A stretch of 64,000 bases of DNA from Anthostomella pinea (lineage: Eukaryota; Ascomycota; Sordariomycetes; Xylariales; Xylariaceae): contig CAUWAG010000010.1 in NCBI GenBank assembly GCA_963556695.1, positions 2,728,001 to 2,792,000 on the forward strand, written 5' to 3'. The translations under genes were made by a program, and so were the position numbers. Shown in pieces: positions 43,701 to 56,083 of this stretch. The notes under the pieces are model-generated. The model saw only the letters and a program-made list of their open reading frames with translations. It made no database searches and was not told where the DNA came from. Each line of letters opens with the position of its first letter. The first letter of the stretch is position 1.

Positions 43701-45881
43701 GTTGGGACTATCATCCATACTTCCGGACGATTTCCAGCCAGGTCATACTGCTCATCGGACCATAGTGATGTCTCTAGTCACGCATGACGTGAAGGAGAGG
43801 CCGTCTAGCATGGAGCTCTTGCAGAGTGGGAAGCTACCTATCCAGATGGAGGACGAAACGACACGCAGAGCCCTCGCAAGTCTCGGTGACACCAGTTCGC
43901 CATACTATCCCAAGGTCTTGTCGGTTTTGTTCTCTAATCCATTGGAGCCAACAAAGGATTACGCCTGGGATCTGTCTACTTCGAATCCCACTTCTACCGA
44001 ACTTCTCTGCCAGGGCATAGTGAAGGATGAGCTAAGGTCGGTCTTCCGCCGTCACGGTGCCGTCGAGGCTCCTAGGAGTTCCCTCTATCCGCGCTCGTCC
44101 CACTACTCGGCAAGTCAGAATAGTGTCAAGCTATTGGATCCGAACGGAGCTGTGCTTCAGCTTCCTTTTGATCTCATGCTCGGCAATGCCAGGTTCCTTG
44201 CCAAAATGGCCAAGGCGCCGGAAGTCCGTCGATCTTTCGCGTTTGGGAGCGTATACAGAGACAGAGGAAGCGGTGGACATCCATTGATGATAGGCGAAGT
44301 TGACTTTGACATCGTTTCCGCAGACACCTTGGACCTGGCTTTGAAGGAGGCCGAAGTGATCAAAGTATTGGATGAGATCATTGACAGTTTCCCCTCCACA
44401 TCGCAGATGTGTTTTCATCTCAGTCATTCCGACCTATTGCAGCTCGTTTTCGACTATTGCAACGTCGAGTTGAGCGCAAGACAACCTGCGGCAGAGATTC
44501 TGAGCAAGCTGAACATTCATTCCTGGACTTTTAACAAAATCCGGGCTGAGCTTCGGTCCTTGATTGGTATATCAGCTACGAGTATCGAGGACTTGCGCCG
44601 GTTCGACTTCCGAGGTGAGTCCATCTTCGGAAAACCTGCTGCTGTGTTAAACACTGACGGCTGTCTAGAAACCCCAGCAAAAGCATTCTCGAAGCTCAAG
44701 ACCTTGTTCGAAGGAACGCCCTCGTATGAGAAGCTGCAATCGACTCTTGCCCACCTCAAAGGCGTGATTGAATACACCAAACGTCTTGGTGTCCATGCAA
44801 AGATCTACATCAGCCCATTGAGCAGCATCAAGGAGAACTTCTTTTCCGGTGGTATCTTATTCCAATGCCTGTACGACAAGAAGTTTAGAGATGTCTTTGC
44901 AGCCGGTGGCCGCTATGATAGTCTAATCAGAGCCCATCGGCCCCGAGGCGGTACCCAGGTCGAAGGACCCCATGCTGTCGGCTTCAGCTTAGCTTGGGAG
45001 AAGCTGGCCCGCTTCCCCAAGCCTGGTGCGAAGGCTGCCTTTCTGAAGAAGCCGGACGACGAGCCGCATGGCATCTTCAGTGCGAAACGAGTAAGTCGCA
45101 CCCTATTTGCTTCTCCCTATACTTGGTTGCTTACACGGCCTTCTAGTGTGACGTGCTTGTAGCGAGTTTCGACGCCCAGACCCTCCGCACCACCGGTATA
45201 GAGATCGTCTCAACCTTGTGGTCGCATGATATCAGCGCCGAACTGGCCCGTGATTCCCGTTCACCAGAGGAGCTCACAGCCAGAAACCGCGATGAATCCT
45301 ACTCCTGGATCATAATCATCAAGCAGGATACCCTCAAAATCAGGACGATGGACCGCAAGGACATCCCAGATGCGGAGGTATCAGTAACGCAGCTGCTACC
45401 CTGGCTGCGAGCCGCATTACGCGACCGAGGTTCTCGTCTTCATGTTTCTCCGCGACACGCCGAAACCAGCAGCAGCTCGGCGTCCGCCCCCCCTGGTGGG
45501 AGCGTTACCGTCAACCCCCAACAAGAAGTGCGTGTGCTGGTGGCTGGCACCAAGTCGAAGAAGTTCAACCGCCACACCGTTATTGACCAAGCCCAAGCTA
45601 ATGCCGCGGGCTTGGTATCGGGCTTTCTAGACGGCCCCATAGCTGCTGTGGAGACCTCGGACGTCGTCCTCGACTTGATACAAGGTACTGCCTTGTCGGA
45701 GGCCGAGAGCTGGCGCAAGGCCGAGCAGTCGGTGGATAAGAATGAGAGAAAATACATGCGTGAAATCCACGACATGTTGGCGACCTGGAGATCGGCGTGT
45801 GAGGAAAAGGGTGGCAGTCGACACGCCTTCGTCTACAACTTCAGAACGACGAAGTGTATTTACTACGATCTCGCCGCATAG
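40796..45881 (+). CDS. gcn2: eIF2alpha kinase GCN2 (CPC3/CpcC)
   Basis: Four exons (40796-43150, 43227-43565, 43621-45090, 45147-45881) join in frame to 1632 aa. Domains in order: RWD, from about residue 40 ([13 protein letters not shown]); a charged linker; a degenerate pseudokinase, about 330-560, with HQDIHPGNI in place of HRD; the active kinase from about residue 600 with [15 protein letters not shown] and the AIKK lysine. An acidic insert follows (about 720-755, runs of Asp/Glu), then [16 protein letters not shown] and GTSYYVAPE. The HisRS-like domain occupies about 990-1390 ([29 protein letters not shown]), and the C-terminal ribosome-binding/dimerisation domain ends at 1632. GCN2 senses uncharged tRNA and phosphorylates eIF2alpha, switching on general amino acid control (cross-pathway control). 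All junction phases agree and the gene is intact. Confidence 0.97.
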
Positions 45882-47067
45882 AGTGGGTGAGCACGATGAG
45901 AGCTTGGCTTGGGGTGACGAATTGTATCACGATGAAAGCTTGGCTTTGAGGTGACGGATTGTATTAGCACGAGACCATGATTGCAGAAAAAAAAGGCGTT
46001 TGGAGCCAAAAGTTGTTAGATAGATACCCTGGATGTTATTCCAATTGCTGAATAAAGAAAATCTCAACTGCCTATTTCCTTGAGTGCTCGTGAATGATAT
46101 AATGTGGAAGACACATGGCCCTCTTAACTTGTCTTGCCATGTATGCTCATGTATTGCTGATAGTTCACATGCTGTCTGGAAGAAGTACCGGTAGTATGTT
46201 ATGGTCGTTGACAGGCGTTGACGATTCTGGTGTCTTCGACCTAGATTGCTCGAGCAGGGTAGTGGTAATCGGACCTCATGTCCCTTCACTCTGCAATTCC
46301 TCATTATCATCTTCGTTTTATAAGCTTCCCTAGCCACTGAGCGTCTCCTTTCTTGAGTCGACACATTTTACCTCCGTTACAGAAACGGTGCAAATCTCCA
46401 CCTTAGAATCAGTGAGGGTTTGGACAATCTACCACCAACCTTCAACATTCCCCCAGTTCCTTGCTCGTCGTGAATGTGTGATTGTGTGGAAAGAACAGGC
46501 TATGAAACCAGCGTTCGTTCCTCCTTGCTTGATGGTGGGTTTGGACGTCTTTCAGGGTAGGATCTCAGTGGAGTGGTCGACCTCTCCGTCTCTTGAAGTC
46601 GACAGCAATTTGAACTTGATGCTATCTTGATGTCCCTGTCAAAGCTTCGGAGCCTACAAAATCGGTTGGAGTCGGCCTTCAGGGGCAATAGGGGCACGAT
46701 TGGGGGCTTGTTGGGTGTTGAAGGACTGGGAGGGCCCTCCAAGTCTCAGGGGTCTAGAACGTGTATCTCCAGTCGAGTGGCGAATGGGCATCTTGTGCGG
46801 GAAGATTGCACTAGGGCGAAGTAGCAGGCAGACTGTGTGTTGTGGCGAGGCCGTCAATGTTGCATCACGTTGCGCCTGTGTGATCCCGCATCTCGTGGCT
46901 GATGGTCACTGGCGCTATTAATGCAGACTATGTAATTTTATACCACACAATATGAGGCTTTGAGAATTGGCGGCGCCGTGGCCCGTCCAGTCCTTCAGGC
47001 TTGAAAGAAACGGGCGCCCAATGTATCAGCATGCATTTCGACGCATCATCCAGTAAAGCATCAGCAG
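45882..47067. other. Convergent intergenic region
   Basis: About 1.2 kb between the 3' ends of gcn2 and the DUF6594 gene. A short direct duplication of GAGCTTGGCTTgaGGTGACG-like sequence sits just after the gcn2 stop (about 45898-45955). No gene recognised. Confidence 0.5.
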
Positions 47068-48182
47068 TCACGTTGTCGAGCTGCCACCGAACTGCAACAC
47101 CATCAATACCGCTGCATACCTATCGACAACGAGTCAGCCGTCAGCTCCCAGCCGTCAGGGGTACACGACACAAACCCGGAGGCAGAGAACAAAGTAGAGA
47201 GGGAGGGAGGGGGAGAGTGGACCACACATACGCAGCAGTCGCGCCCAGCGCCTCGAACGGCTTCGTGACCATGGCGAACGATAGGATGATGAGAAACACG
47301 AATATGAACACCGTCATAATGACCAGCTTGGCGGTTGCGTCGCCCAGCGCTTGCACGATCCAGATCGGCGTGATGAGCACGGCGACGCCGGCCGCGGCGA
47401 TGAGGCCCGATGCGAACCCGTCGATGCGCTTGTCCGAGTAGTAGGCAACGGGGCCGGGGTCGGTGTCATGATCTCGCGTCTTGCTGGTCTCTGGCCTCTG
47501 CCGCCATATGGAGAGCGTGCGCAGGCGATGCGAGTGGTCGATCAGCCGGCGCAGGGGCGTCTTGTCCTTCTGTGCCAGACAGATCAGGTCGTCCGCTTCG
47601 TCGAGGTAGGCCTGTTCGTCGAGGTAGGCCTGTTCGTCGAGGTAGGCCTGTTCGTCGAGGTAGGCCTGTTCGTCGAGATCGATGGCCACGTGGTCGTGGT
47701 TGTAGTGCCAGTTTCGGATGGACTTCACGTCCCGGGATGGTGCTTGTTGATACTTCTTCATCGCGGCCTGTTGCAGGATGAAGTCATCTTTGACCTGTCA
47801 GTTTCTCGTCTTCTTTGCTTTCCAATCCATGACTTACTGTACCGCCGTATCTTGTCTCTGATACTATGGAGTAGTTCGGTGCGATTAGTTGATCGTGCCT
47901 CAAAGTCCCATTATTGACGTCTGTCGCGTCCTTCCGGCTGTACCTTTCGTCCAACTCGGACAAGTCCCTTTCCAGGACCGATAGTTCGTCCTGGAATAAC
48001 AGAGCGATGCGGGCATTCAGGTCCTTTAAACATCGAAAGATGAGGAAGTCATCGTCGGCGGCGATGAAGCTGGCGTAACCTTGGTAGCCAACATACTTCC
48101 AAGGCTTCCTTAGTATGTCTTCTGCTGTTACGTTGCTGCTTTCATCACTGTTGGAATTTTCCCGGGTCGCCGAGATCGTCAT
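47068..48182 (-). CDS. DUF6594 fungal membrane protein with in-frame 18-bp repeat
   Basis: Three exons on the minus strand (about 48182-47843, 47796-47263, 47106-47068) read in frame. The N-terminus has RKPWKYVGYQGYASFIAADDDF followed by LNARIALLFQDELSVLERDL. Then come QQAAMKKYQQAPSRDVKSIRNWHYNHD and SDKRIDGFASGLIAAAGVAVLI. Two hydrophobic helices near the C-terminus end in ATAAYAAVLMVLQF. This order matches the fungus-specific DUF6594 family, of unknown function and presumably membrane-anchored. Between the NWHYNHD block and the membrane part sits a perfect four-fold repeat of LDEQAY (18-bp units at 47598-47669), in a segment where relatives have a single such element. The start at 48182 is one of several in-frame ATGs (others at 48239 and 48278) and is uncertain. 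Confidence 0.8.
47598..47669 (-). repeat. 18-bp coding minisatellite, four perfect copies
   Basis: Units at 47598-47615, 47616-47633, 47634-47651 and 47652-47669 are identical (plus-strand unit TCGTCGAGGTAGGCCTGT). A partial fifth copy starts at 47670. Each unit encodes six residues of the DUF6594 protein and so preserves frame. Confidence 0.95.
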
Positions 48183-48642
48183 CGACTGCTGGTCCGTCGC
48201 TGTCGAGCACGACGTGTCGTTGGAGGGCCTTGACCACATCGTAATCAATATATGTTTGACCACGCAGAGAAGTCCCAAATGACGGACACATTACACTGCT
48301 TTTCTTGAAAGCTGTTTCGGAATAGACGATAAAAACCGGCAGCATGCATTTCAACCTCATGGGTAAGCTCCATACGAGAATGTGTTCTGCAAGGAACCGC
48401 CCAGCCTTCTCACAGCGAGGCTTCGCCCTGCCTGCGTACAGTGGCTACACATGTAATGTAACCCGAACAGATGCAGGTAGGCTTGCAAGGCAGCCGCGAA
48501 GCCTCCTGGTTCGCCTTTGTGCAATCTTGCCATGCGTCGCCATGCGTCATTATCCGGCCTCGCTTCCCATCAAGACTTTGTTCTGAGCTGGCTTCTGTTC
48601 TACTCTCCTCTCAGGGGCACCAGCTATCATTAACCATAATCA
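48183..48642. other. Intergenic
   Basis: Upstream region of the DUF6594 gene and the orphan locus. No features recognised beyond alternative upstream ATGs of the DUF6594 gene. Confidence 0.45.
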
Positions 48643-50218
48643 TGGCGGATCTCACAGCTGCAACTCAGGCGCGGGCAACTACGCACCCCCTCAAGTTGAA
48701 GAAAGCAATCCCCAGCTCATTCGAACCCGCCAATCTTGACAAGAACGGCGTCAGTTTGCCGGCGCCCAACTTCCGAGAGGTCGCTGGCGATGTGTGACGC
48801 AGGAACGACCGAAGCGTCAGGGCCGAACCTCCACCCACCTCGACATCCGAAGGCCAACCAGAGACCCAATCTTTCAAGCCACAACGCGGGAAGAAGCAGA
48901 GAAATGGCTATGAGAACGACAGCGGGAGTGATTCCGATGACAAGGACCCCAGATACAACAAGGGGCACGTCGACAACTCTGCTGTGCGCCGGCGGACCAA
49001 GAAACCGGTGAAGGGACAGCCTACAGATCTCGTCAGGGTTGGCGAGGTCCCGACACCAATGTCATTAACACCGGAGGAGACAGCGCGTATCCGTCTTCAT
49101 CGCCTATTGCGTAACGAGTCAAACTCGTTACAGGGAGTACTGGGAATCCGTGACGAAAACAAACGCACTGGCCTTATGAGAAGGTGGTTGCTTGCCAACA
49201 ATCTGAAGCTAGCAACTGAGAGCGGAAGCTCCATCACAACACGCAGAACTCCCCTGGAAGTCATCAAACACCAACAATCTTTGAAACGATTACCTCAATG
49301 AAGCACTGTGCTGCCATGTAGATGAAACACTCGGGGGACCATGTACCGCCTTCGACGCGACGAAAGAGTCGGACTTGCTTGAGGATCTCATCAGGCGAGC
49401 CGAAGAGGAGCTGATTTTAAGAAGGGGACGACTCAATGAGTTCTCCAAGAGACCGTCGCATTCAAATACCTCGAAGCTACTCGGGATTATCCAGGACCTG
49501 CATGACGCTTTAGCGAATATCCCCAGAAGTTCGAACTGGTATGAACGGGGGTCCCACCTGCATCTCGTCAACTCTAGATTTCGCGGCGACTGCATCATTA
49601 CGCTCAGCACCTTTTCCGCAATACTCGAGAGCAAGATCCTGGGGGACTTGAAAGAGCGCGTCATGCTGGGACCTGATGCTGGTCCATCTATCTCTGAGGC
49701 GATGGGACTCGCTCCCTGCGAGACGCCAGAGCAATGTCAACAAGATGAGAGTATTCCTCCTCAGTACGTAGACTGGGTATGCTCGGTTGTACCTCGCTCG
49801 AGCATTGAACAATGCTGTCAACAAAGACAACGGCAGCTCCGAGGTAGGGAAATCAGAGTTCTTCCAGTCGGAAAACTTACCGCCTACCGAACAGGCCTTT
49901 CAGCAGGAGGTTGATTTGACGGGGCCCCTTTCTCTCATACTGATCAAGGGGGGCAACCCAGCGTCGATCAAGAAAGTCTCGTGGGGGGATGCAGACCGCC
50001 TTGGGTGGTCCCAGATCAACGCGTTCAACCCATCACAGCCAGAGGCAACGCCAAGATGGTTCCGCTACGAGTATGATGAAATACGAGGCCATGCTTTCAA
50101 GATAGCCATTGATGGGGAGGTATTGGGCCTGTGGACTTCAAGCGGTGACATTGCCTGGGAGGAGCGAAGCATAGAACACAAATACCGCCAACCTACAAGC
50201 TGGTCATCCCTGGGGTGA
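48643..50218 (+). pseudogene. Orphan locus of consecutive ORFs, possible decayed or multi-exon gene
   Basis: Four successive plus-strand open frames have coding-like composition: 48643-48798 (51 aa, starting MADLTAATQARA), about 48800-49301 (DDKDPRYNKGHVDNS, RRRTKKPVKGQP), 49375-49914 (DLIRRAEEELILRRGRL, WYERGSHLHLVNSRF) and 49787-50218 (LTGPLSLILIKGG, WFRYEYDEIRGHAFKIAIDGE). They change frame from one to the next. I do not recognise a family. They could be one gene with introns that I cannot place, or a gene eroded by stops and shifts. The ATG at 48643 is preceded by a CAAACATTAACC-like leader. No transposon motif was found. Treat as tentative. Confidence 0.3.
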
Positions 50219-53200
50219 AGAGTGTCTATCAGCAATTTGGGAATGACTGTACATCTACTTAGCTCTTGTTAGGGGGAAGGAACCCCTACAGTGTCGAAGT
50301 GCGCAATTCCATACAATCCATCATGTCAGTCTCAGAACTCTTGGAGGGGCATCCGATGAAAAGGAGATATCAGATGACCTCTCCTCCTTGGACACCAAGT
50401 GACCTTCCTTCAACGGAAAACCGACGAGCACCTGATTCCACTTGGAAAGTGATATAGACCAACCATCCAGGCCAAGATAAGGGAGAAAGATCTCGCTTTA
50501 AACGGCATGCTAGCAGTCTCGTGGGCACCAGGCAAAAGACTTCCATTGGACGAATGGACCAGACGGAGGGAAGGGAGAGTGATATACGGCTCTCGGGAAC
50601 TCACTAGACGCAGCGCGTCTGATTAGTCCAAACTATAACTTTTGAGCTGGGTTTTCCTAATAAGGGGGGCCCTGGAGGGCATTCGAGCGTTGGCGTTCGA
50701 GTCCCTCGACCTCAAAGTTTTTTGGGAGGTGGTAGCAAGAACATCGAACCCCCCTCGAGCAGTTCAGCAGTCACCTCAATTAGGTAGTCCTACCCAGTGC
50801 CCAACGTCGGCTATCCCGCTTTGTCTGTAAATGCATTGCGCACATGAGAAAGAAGGCTTCTATGCGAACATCGTCGATCAAAACAGCAGCCTTCCAGCCA
50901 ACCAATCAAACCAATCACCTATGATGCGATGCGAGACCTACCTGCCTATAAGCACTGTTGGGAGGGGTTGGTTTTACATGTCGAATGACGTCGGAGGTGT
51001 CTCGTAGCTGCTCTGTCGATCTCTCCCGCTGGGGGATATCCGGCGACCGCACATGAAGCCCCTGGACCTGTGGTGGCTTGCAACTGGCCAGTAGTCGGAT
51101 CACCAAGGGGTGGAAGAGATTATTTTTGGATGAAGCCCATTATGTGATGGCATCTGACATGGCTAGTCGGCTCGTGTTCGAAGACCGCAGGATTGGAGAT
51201 GTCGGGGAACTCGAGTGCTAGGACCGGACGAGCGACTGGTTGACGTCAAAGCTGACAGGTTAGGTCGGTGAGCGTGATTGCTGGAAGGTTTTTAGAGATG
51301 CATGTGAATGAGCCATGACTGGCGAGCAGCAACGCACATGTCCCGTGTGCATGGCACTGTCGAGGCTGATGTGCCAGCATAGCCTCGACGAAGCTGAATC
51401 TCGGTATATGACTCACTCCACGGACACAACAAGATATTCTTGTCCACCTGCAGGGCATGGCCTCAAGGATGTCCGCGCGCTATGAATCGTTGTAAGTCTC
51501 CTCGTACCGTGGCACGTCCACCAGCCTGCCTGCTTCAAGTTAGTTCGATCGGTCATACTGGTGATCATCGAACTCCAAGTAAAGCAAGGCGTAAATCAAG
51601 GCACCTTGTGTGGGTAGCGGTGGTGAAATGTTGTGACATGGCTAGACTAATAATCAGTCAGGGGAATGTTCGGTGTTCCCTATGCCATCGCATAGTCGCG
51701 ACTTCCCTGAATCCCACGTTCCCTCGTGGCACCAGCTACTTGGTAGATCAACTGACATCACTGGACAGAGTGAGTATGTGATATTGGCGAGTGTTTTGCT
51801 TGTGACGGTGCAATCAGACCGCAGTATCGAGAAGAGTGGACAGGTACGTCATGGCTAACAAGGTTCGGTGGAGGCCCGGTAGCAGGCTGCTTTACCGGCG
51901 ACGAGCTAGGTGACTGACAAGCGGCACAAGGGCGAAAGCTTGAGGGAGTGACACTGCAGGCAGGGCCTATCAGAGACTAATGGAGAACCCGGTAAAGTAT
52001 GACCACGACCGACGTCCACTGCCGTCACGGTGCATGCCCAGCACATATAGCTGATACATGTTGGATGGATTGGACGGGACCGATACCTAGATTGGACCGA
52101 GTAAGGGGTGCGTTGCGTTGTGTAGATGCTTGGTACGGCGCTGGAAAATCCTCATCGGAGGGTATCAGTGAGACAGGTTGGAACCTTGACGATCCTCCTA
52201 GTCAGAAAGGTGGCACTTTATATGACCTGATCAACACTGCAGTAGCTCTTCCCCACGGTTTGGATCGATCAGCGGTGGTTTTCGTGAAAGCGGCAAGTGA
52301 GCACAGGGTATGGCGCCGCCATAGAAGATTCCCGAAAGGTGCGTGACGGTTGAACGGATGGTAGGTACGCGGGAGGCTGGCCTATTCGTCAAGTATTCCG
52401 TACACTGATGAACGCTCGCATCAAGGACATACGAAACCGCTCAAGACTGTCGAGGCTACAGACACGGACAGATCGAAGAGCGCTGTTTCCCTGCTGTGAT
52501 GTCAGATCGACACGTATGTGGTGTTTGATGGAATTTTCTCTAAAAGTGATATGATACCGGTAGCCGCAGGGCAAGGATGAGTGGTTGCATGGGAGGCAGT
52601 TCGTTGGAGCAATGAAGCAATGTGATTGCCTCCTGTTTCGTCATCACGTGGGATCGCCGGGTTGAGTGAGGTCAGTGGCCAGGCACTGTCGTCAGCGGCG
52701 AGGGAGTCATTCCGATCCGCAGAGCTGGCAGCCCCTGGATGCTTTCGTGTCCCATGTGGCATGCAATCCTTCTGGTCGCCTATGCCGACGTCCTTGTGGG
52801 CCACCAATGGGAGGAGCCTCCTCCTCCCATAATATTCAACGTATCCTCCCTCCTGCCAGGGTTGGATTCCATCTGGTGGTTTGGGAGCCTGGTGTGCCGA
52901 GTCAGGGGCTGCATCCTGTTCCCTGTCACTGCCTGCAGGTGCCGCTCAGAGACAGCTGGGGCTTGGCAGCTGACATCATCTCAAACCAACCTTCGGCCAG
53001 CAAAAAGCACGGGCCACCTTTGTCTCTGACCTCACTCGGTGCCTAGGTACCTTCCAATGTCCCTCTCCACCTCCGCGTCACTTTCCCAGCCCGGCCACAT
53101 GCATGTCTACAATCTACCTACATGCCCCATTATTAGCCCGATGTAACACTGATGTGTTTCGTTGCTGGCGAGTCCAATGAATCGCAATGATGTTTGCATC

Positions 53201-55162
53201 CTTCCGCGACCTCATTCACCGCGCAGCTCTTTTCGCACTCCGTCGATCATTGTGATCTCCAACTCGTCAGTCGTCATCAACCAACCACCAAACGGATGTG
53301 TGCACCACCAAATATCCCCGGTTGTCCCTTGCCGGTGGCGTCACCGGCATCATGCACCATGCTGTCGTGTCCCTTGGACCCTGACTGCCTGCAGACATCC
53401 GTAATTGACAGTGGCCCGGTTTACCGTTGGCCCTTGGGGCATCGGATTCAGATATCATGCTTGACTCGCTCGTGTACTACTGTACAGCGAACTGCGCTTA
53501 GACTTGGATATGTGCGGGGACATCCAGATCGCCGACGTCTTGCGATATCTCGGCCGATGAGGTGCGGGTAGGAACTCGGTTATTAGCTTGAGACCACAAC
53601 TGACAAGTGGTTGGGGCGCGTCGAGAATGGTCGGAATACCCTCACAGCTCGGAAATGGCGGGCTACTACGTGATATCATCCCTGTGGCCAGCTCCTCATT
53701 CCAGCTCAACGGGTTGCGGCGCGATGTGCAACTGCCCATCTCGATATGCGCTAGAGGTGTCTGAATCAAATATCGAGCCAACGACAGAGATCGGAAACAG
53801 GTAGCACCAGAGCTGACGCTGAGTAGGCACGTCGCTAGGGCTCATCGGCCAGTCTCGATGTCAGGCCAGTTGATGGCCACTCTATCAAAGTGGAAACCAG
53901 GCAGCCCAGGCTCGAGTGCTTATGCACTATCATGAACTAACATCACAGCCGTGAGCTCTAGCCTCGTCACTAGAGGCACTCAGGTATGGTACTTTGGACC
54001 CTGAATCTCGAGTGGCAGCAGACGCGCAGAAGAGGCTGAGACGGTGGCTTTCACTGCTTCGCCGTCGTGTTTGCTTGACCTTGAACCGTGTCGTTTACCG
54101 AGCATCTGCACATGATGTCATTAACAAACACTATCTCCCCATGAACTGGCAGTGTTTGATAGATTGAGACCCATGACATTAAGTCTGAAATCTGTCGTGA
54201 ACCACACAGATATCAAATTCGAAGGTATGGAGGTAATTGAAGCCAATCTAGACTCTAGAGTGGGCCAGTGGCATCCGTCGGTTTCCCCTTGGCACGGCCC
54301 AAAACTGATGAGAAGTGGCCAATGAAGTGACATAATGCGATGACCTCAAAGGTCTCAGGGAGTCGGGGTCGCAGCGAGATCTGCAGGGTCTTTCCGGATT
54401 TGAGCAAGTGCGCAGTCCTGTTTGGACACCCCTCCACCTTTCGTTGGGGGTACTCGGTCTGCCATTGGCGACGCATGCAGGATGACATGCGAGTCCCACT
54501 TATCGAGATCCCGAGCTAGTGGGCCTAGTGCCACCCAAACCAAATGACAAGGGCACGCAGCCTACGGGGAATGGGGCATGCTAGGACGGACAATGCATCA
54601 TCATCATCATCATCTACCAGCACCGGTCAGCCTTGCTTGTGGGCCGTGGCAAAGGAGCAGCAGCACTGTGAACACTGAACACCTGCTCACTGCACCCGCC
54701 CAGGCACTCTCCCAGGCACCCTACGCCATAGCTGCATGGGTAGCCCTTTCCCTTTCCCTTCCCTTTCCCGGCCGGGGCAACCAAGAACGGCCTCCATCTC
54801 TGCAGATCAGTACATGTACATGACCCTGAGGCTTGGGGGCTAGAGCCTGTATGCAATCGGTGGCAGGAGCACTACCCATTCCCTCCCGTTTTGGGACACC
54901 CTCTGAAGTCAGAGCCCGCCTCCCCCCGAACCAGGCCGTCCCCTCTTTCATCATCGCTTTTGCATATAAGGAAGTCGGATCCTCTCGTTCCATCAGCTTT
55001 TTTGATATCCCAAGCCATCACAGCAAACACACTACAGCCTCATCCACCAGCCAACCAGTCTCCAATCTCCCAAACACTCAAGAACTCTATTGTTCCATTT
55101 GAGCCTACCTTCAACTTCAAGTATCAACTACAAACGACTCTCGCAACAGTATTACAGTCAAC
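50219..55162. other. About 5 kb without recognisable genes
   Basis: Only short, overlapping ORFs without domains occur. I saw no tRNA, rRNA or transposase. Simple sequence includes (CAT)n at about 54597-54612 and a pyrimidine tract at about 54746-54773. The right end is the promoter of the small gene at 55163. Base composition looks normal, unlike the AT-rich block at 56.3 kb. Confidence 0.55.
54746..55010 (+). promoter_or_regulatory. Promoter of the small Ser-rich protein gene
   Basis: A C/T-rich tract (54746-54773, repeated CCCTTTCC) is followed by a TATA-like CATATAAG at 54963-54970. A pyrimidine-rich initiator region comes next, then a CA-rich 5' leader of about 150 bases without G-rich structure. 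This is the pattern of strongly expressed fungal genes. Confidence 0.5.
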
Positions 55163-55381
55163 ATGCCTTCTTCCAGCATCTCACCACCATCGGACCTGCT
55201 CAGCTACTCGAAGACCATGCACATGCACACCAAGAGACAGATGGAAGCCGCCAACATGTCAAACACCCGCCGTTCTCGATCAAGCCGGTCAGCCGTCCCC
55301 AGCATGCCCAACGGCTCCTCGTCGATTTCATCTTCATCATCGTCGAGAAGTGACGACGGCGCCCACGAGTACCACGACTAA
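55163..55381 (+). CDS. Small serine-rich protein, 72 aa
   Basis: Single exon encoding 72 aa starting MPSSSISPPSDLLSYSKTMH and ending in acidic DDGAHEYHD. The centre, MHTKRQMEAANMSNTRR, is basic and likely helical. The second half is a Ser run with Arg (SSRSAVPS, SSSISSSSSS). It has no signal peptide, membrane segment or cysteine, so it is probably cytosolic or nuclear and largely disordered. I recall similar short N-terminal ISPPSDLLSYSK proteins in other Pezizomycotina but know no function. Promoter features upstream and an AC-rich leader favour a real, well-expressed gene. The ATG is preceded by GTCAAC, close to the fungal CAMMATG context. Confidence 0.6.
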   Translation: MPSSSISPPSDLLSYSKTMHMHTKRQMEAANMSNTRRSRSSRSAVPSMPNGSSSISSSSSSRSDDGAHEYHD

Positions 55382-56083
55382 ATCAATGTATCCGCCATGA
55401 GTACGAAATCACACGCATCCTCCCTGAGGATACTATTTTGAATATATTTGGCTCAGCCCCTTACCCCCAGGGAGCTTAGCAGCCTATCACCTACCACCTA
55501 CCACTATCATATCTTCCGTGGTCGGGGCAGAGAGTTGTACATACACGCACGGATTCACCTTCGATCAGACGAAGGTTACGACACAGACACAAGTCGTCCA
55601 ACCCGAAAGTTGAAACAAGCAAAAGAAGGAACAGAGTTGGAAGCATCATCAGCACGGCGTATTTGTACGGGTCAGAACATGGTGTACACGCTCATTCATC
55701 GGGAGCGGTTCGAGAACCTTGTTAGATTGCTGTACTATTATTTATGAGCAATGAACCATCAGCTACTATAAATCGTACCATCAACTACTATCATGTACAA
55801 TTTCAACTGACGTGATATGTTTGGCTCCGATTGAATATATTGCATCCAACCGCCTTAACCGACTCCATCATCCAGTCAATCACACGTAGTCAACCCAAAA
55901 ACTATATCACCACCTTTCGAGGGATGCAGTTCATGTCGAGCATACTGCCGCATCAAGCAACGTGCGCGCATCTCCGAACACTGCAGCTCGAACCGGAAGA
56001 AACAAGGTAGGTACCTACCTAGACGGGGAACCACACAAAACTGGTCAAAATCCGCGGTTGTATTTGAGATGGAAAACTTACTT
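55382..56083. other. 3' flank and intergenic
   Basis: 3' UTR of the small gene followed by sequence with no recognised feature. An ORF at 55448-55747 shows no family and is probably chance. Confidence 0.5.

Noticed and set aside
50690..50720. B-box-like GTTCGAGTCC followed by a T-run, as a possible tRNA
   Set aside because: No T-stem, D-arm or acceptor pairing can be formed around it.
54597..54612. (CAT)n microsatellite
   Set aside because: Ordinary simple sequence with no further structure.
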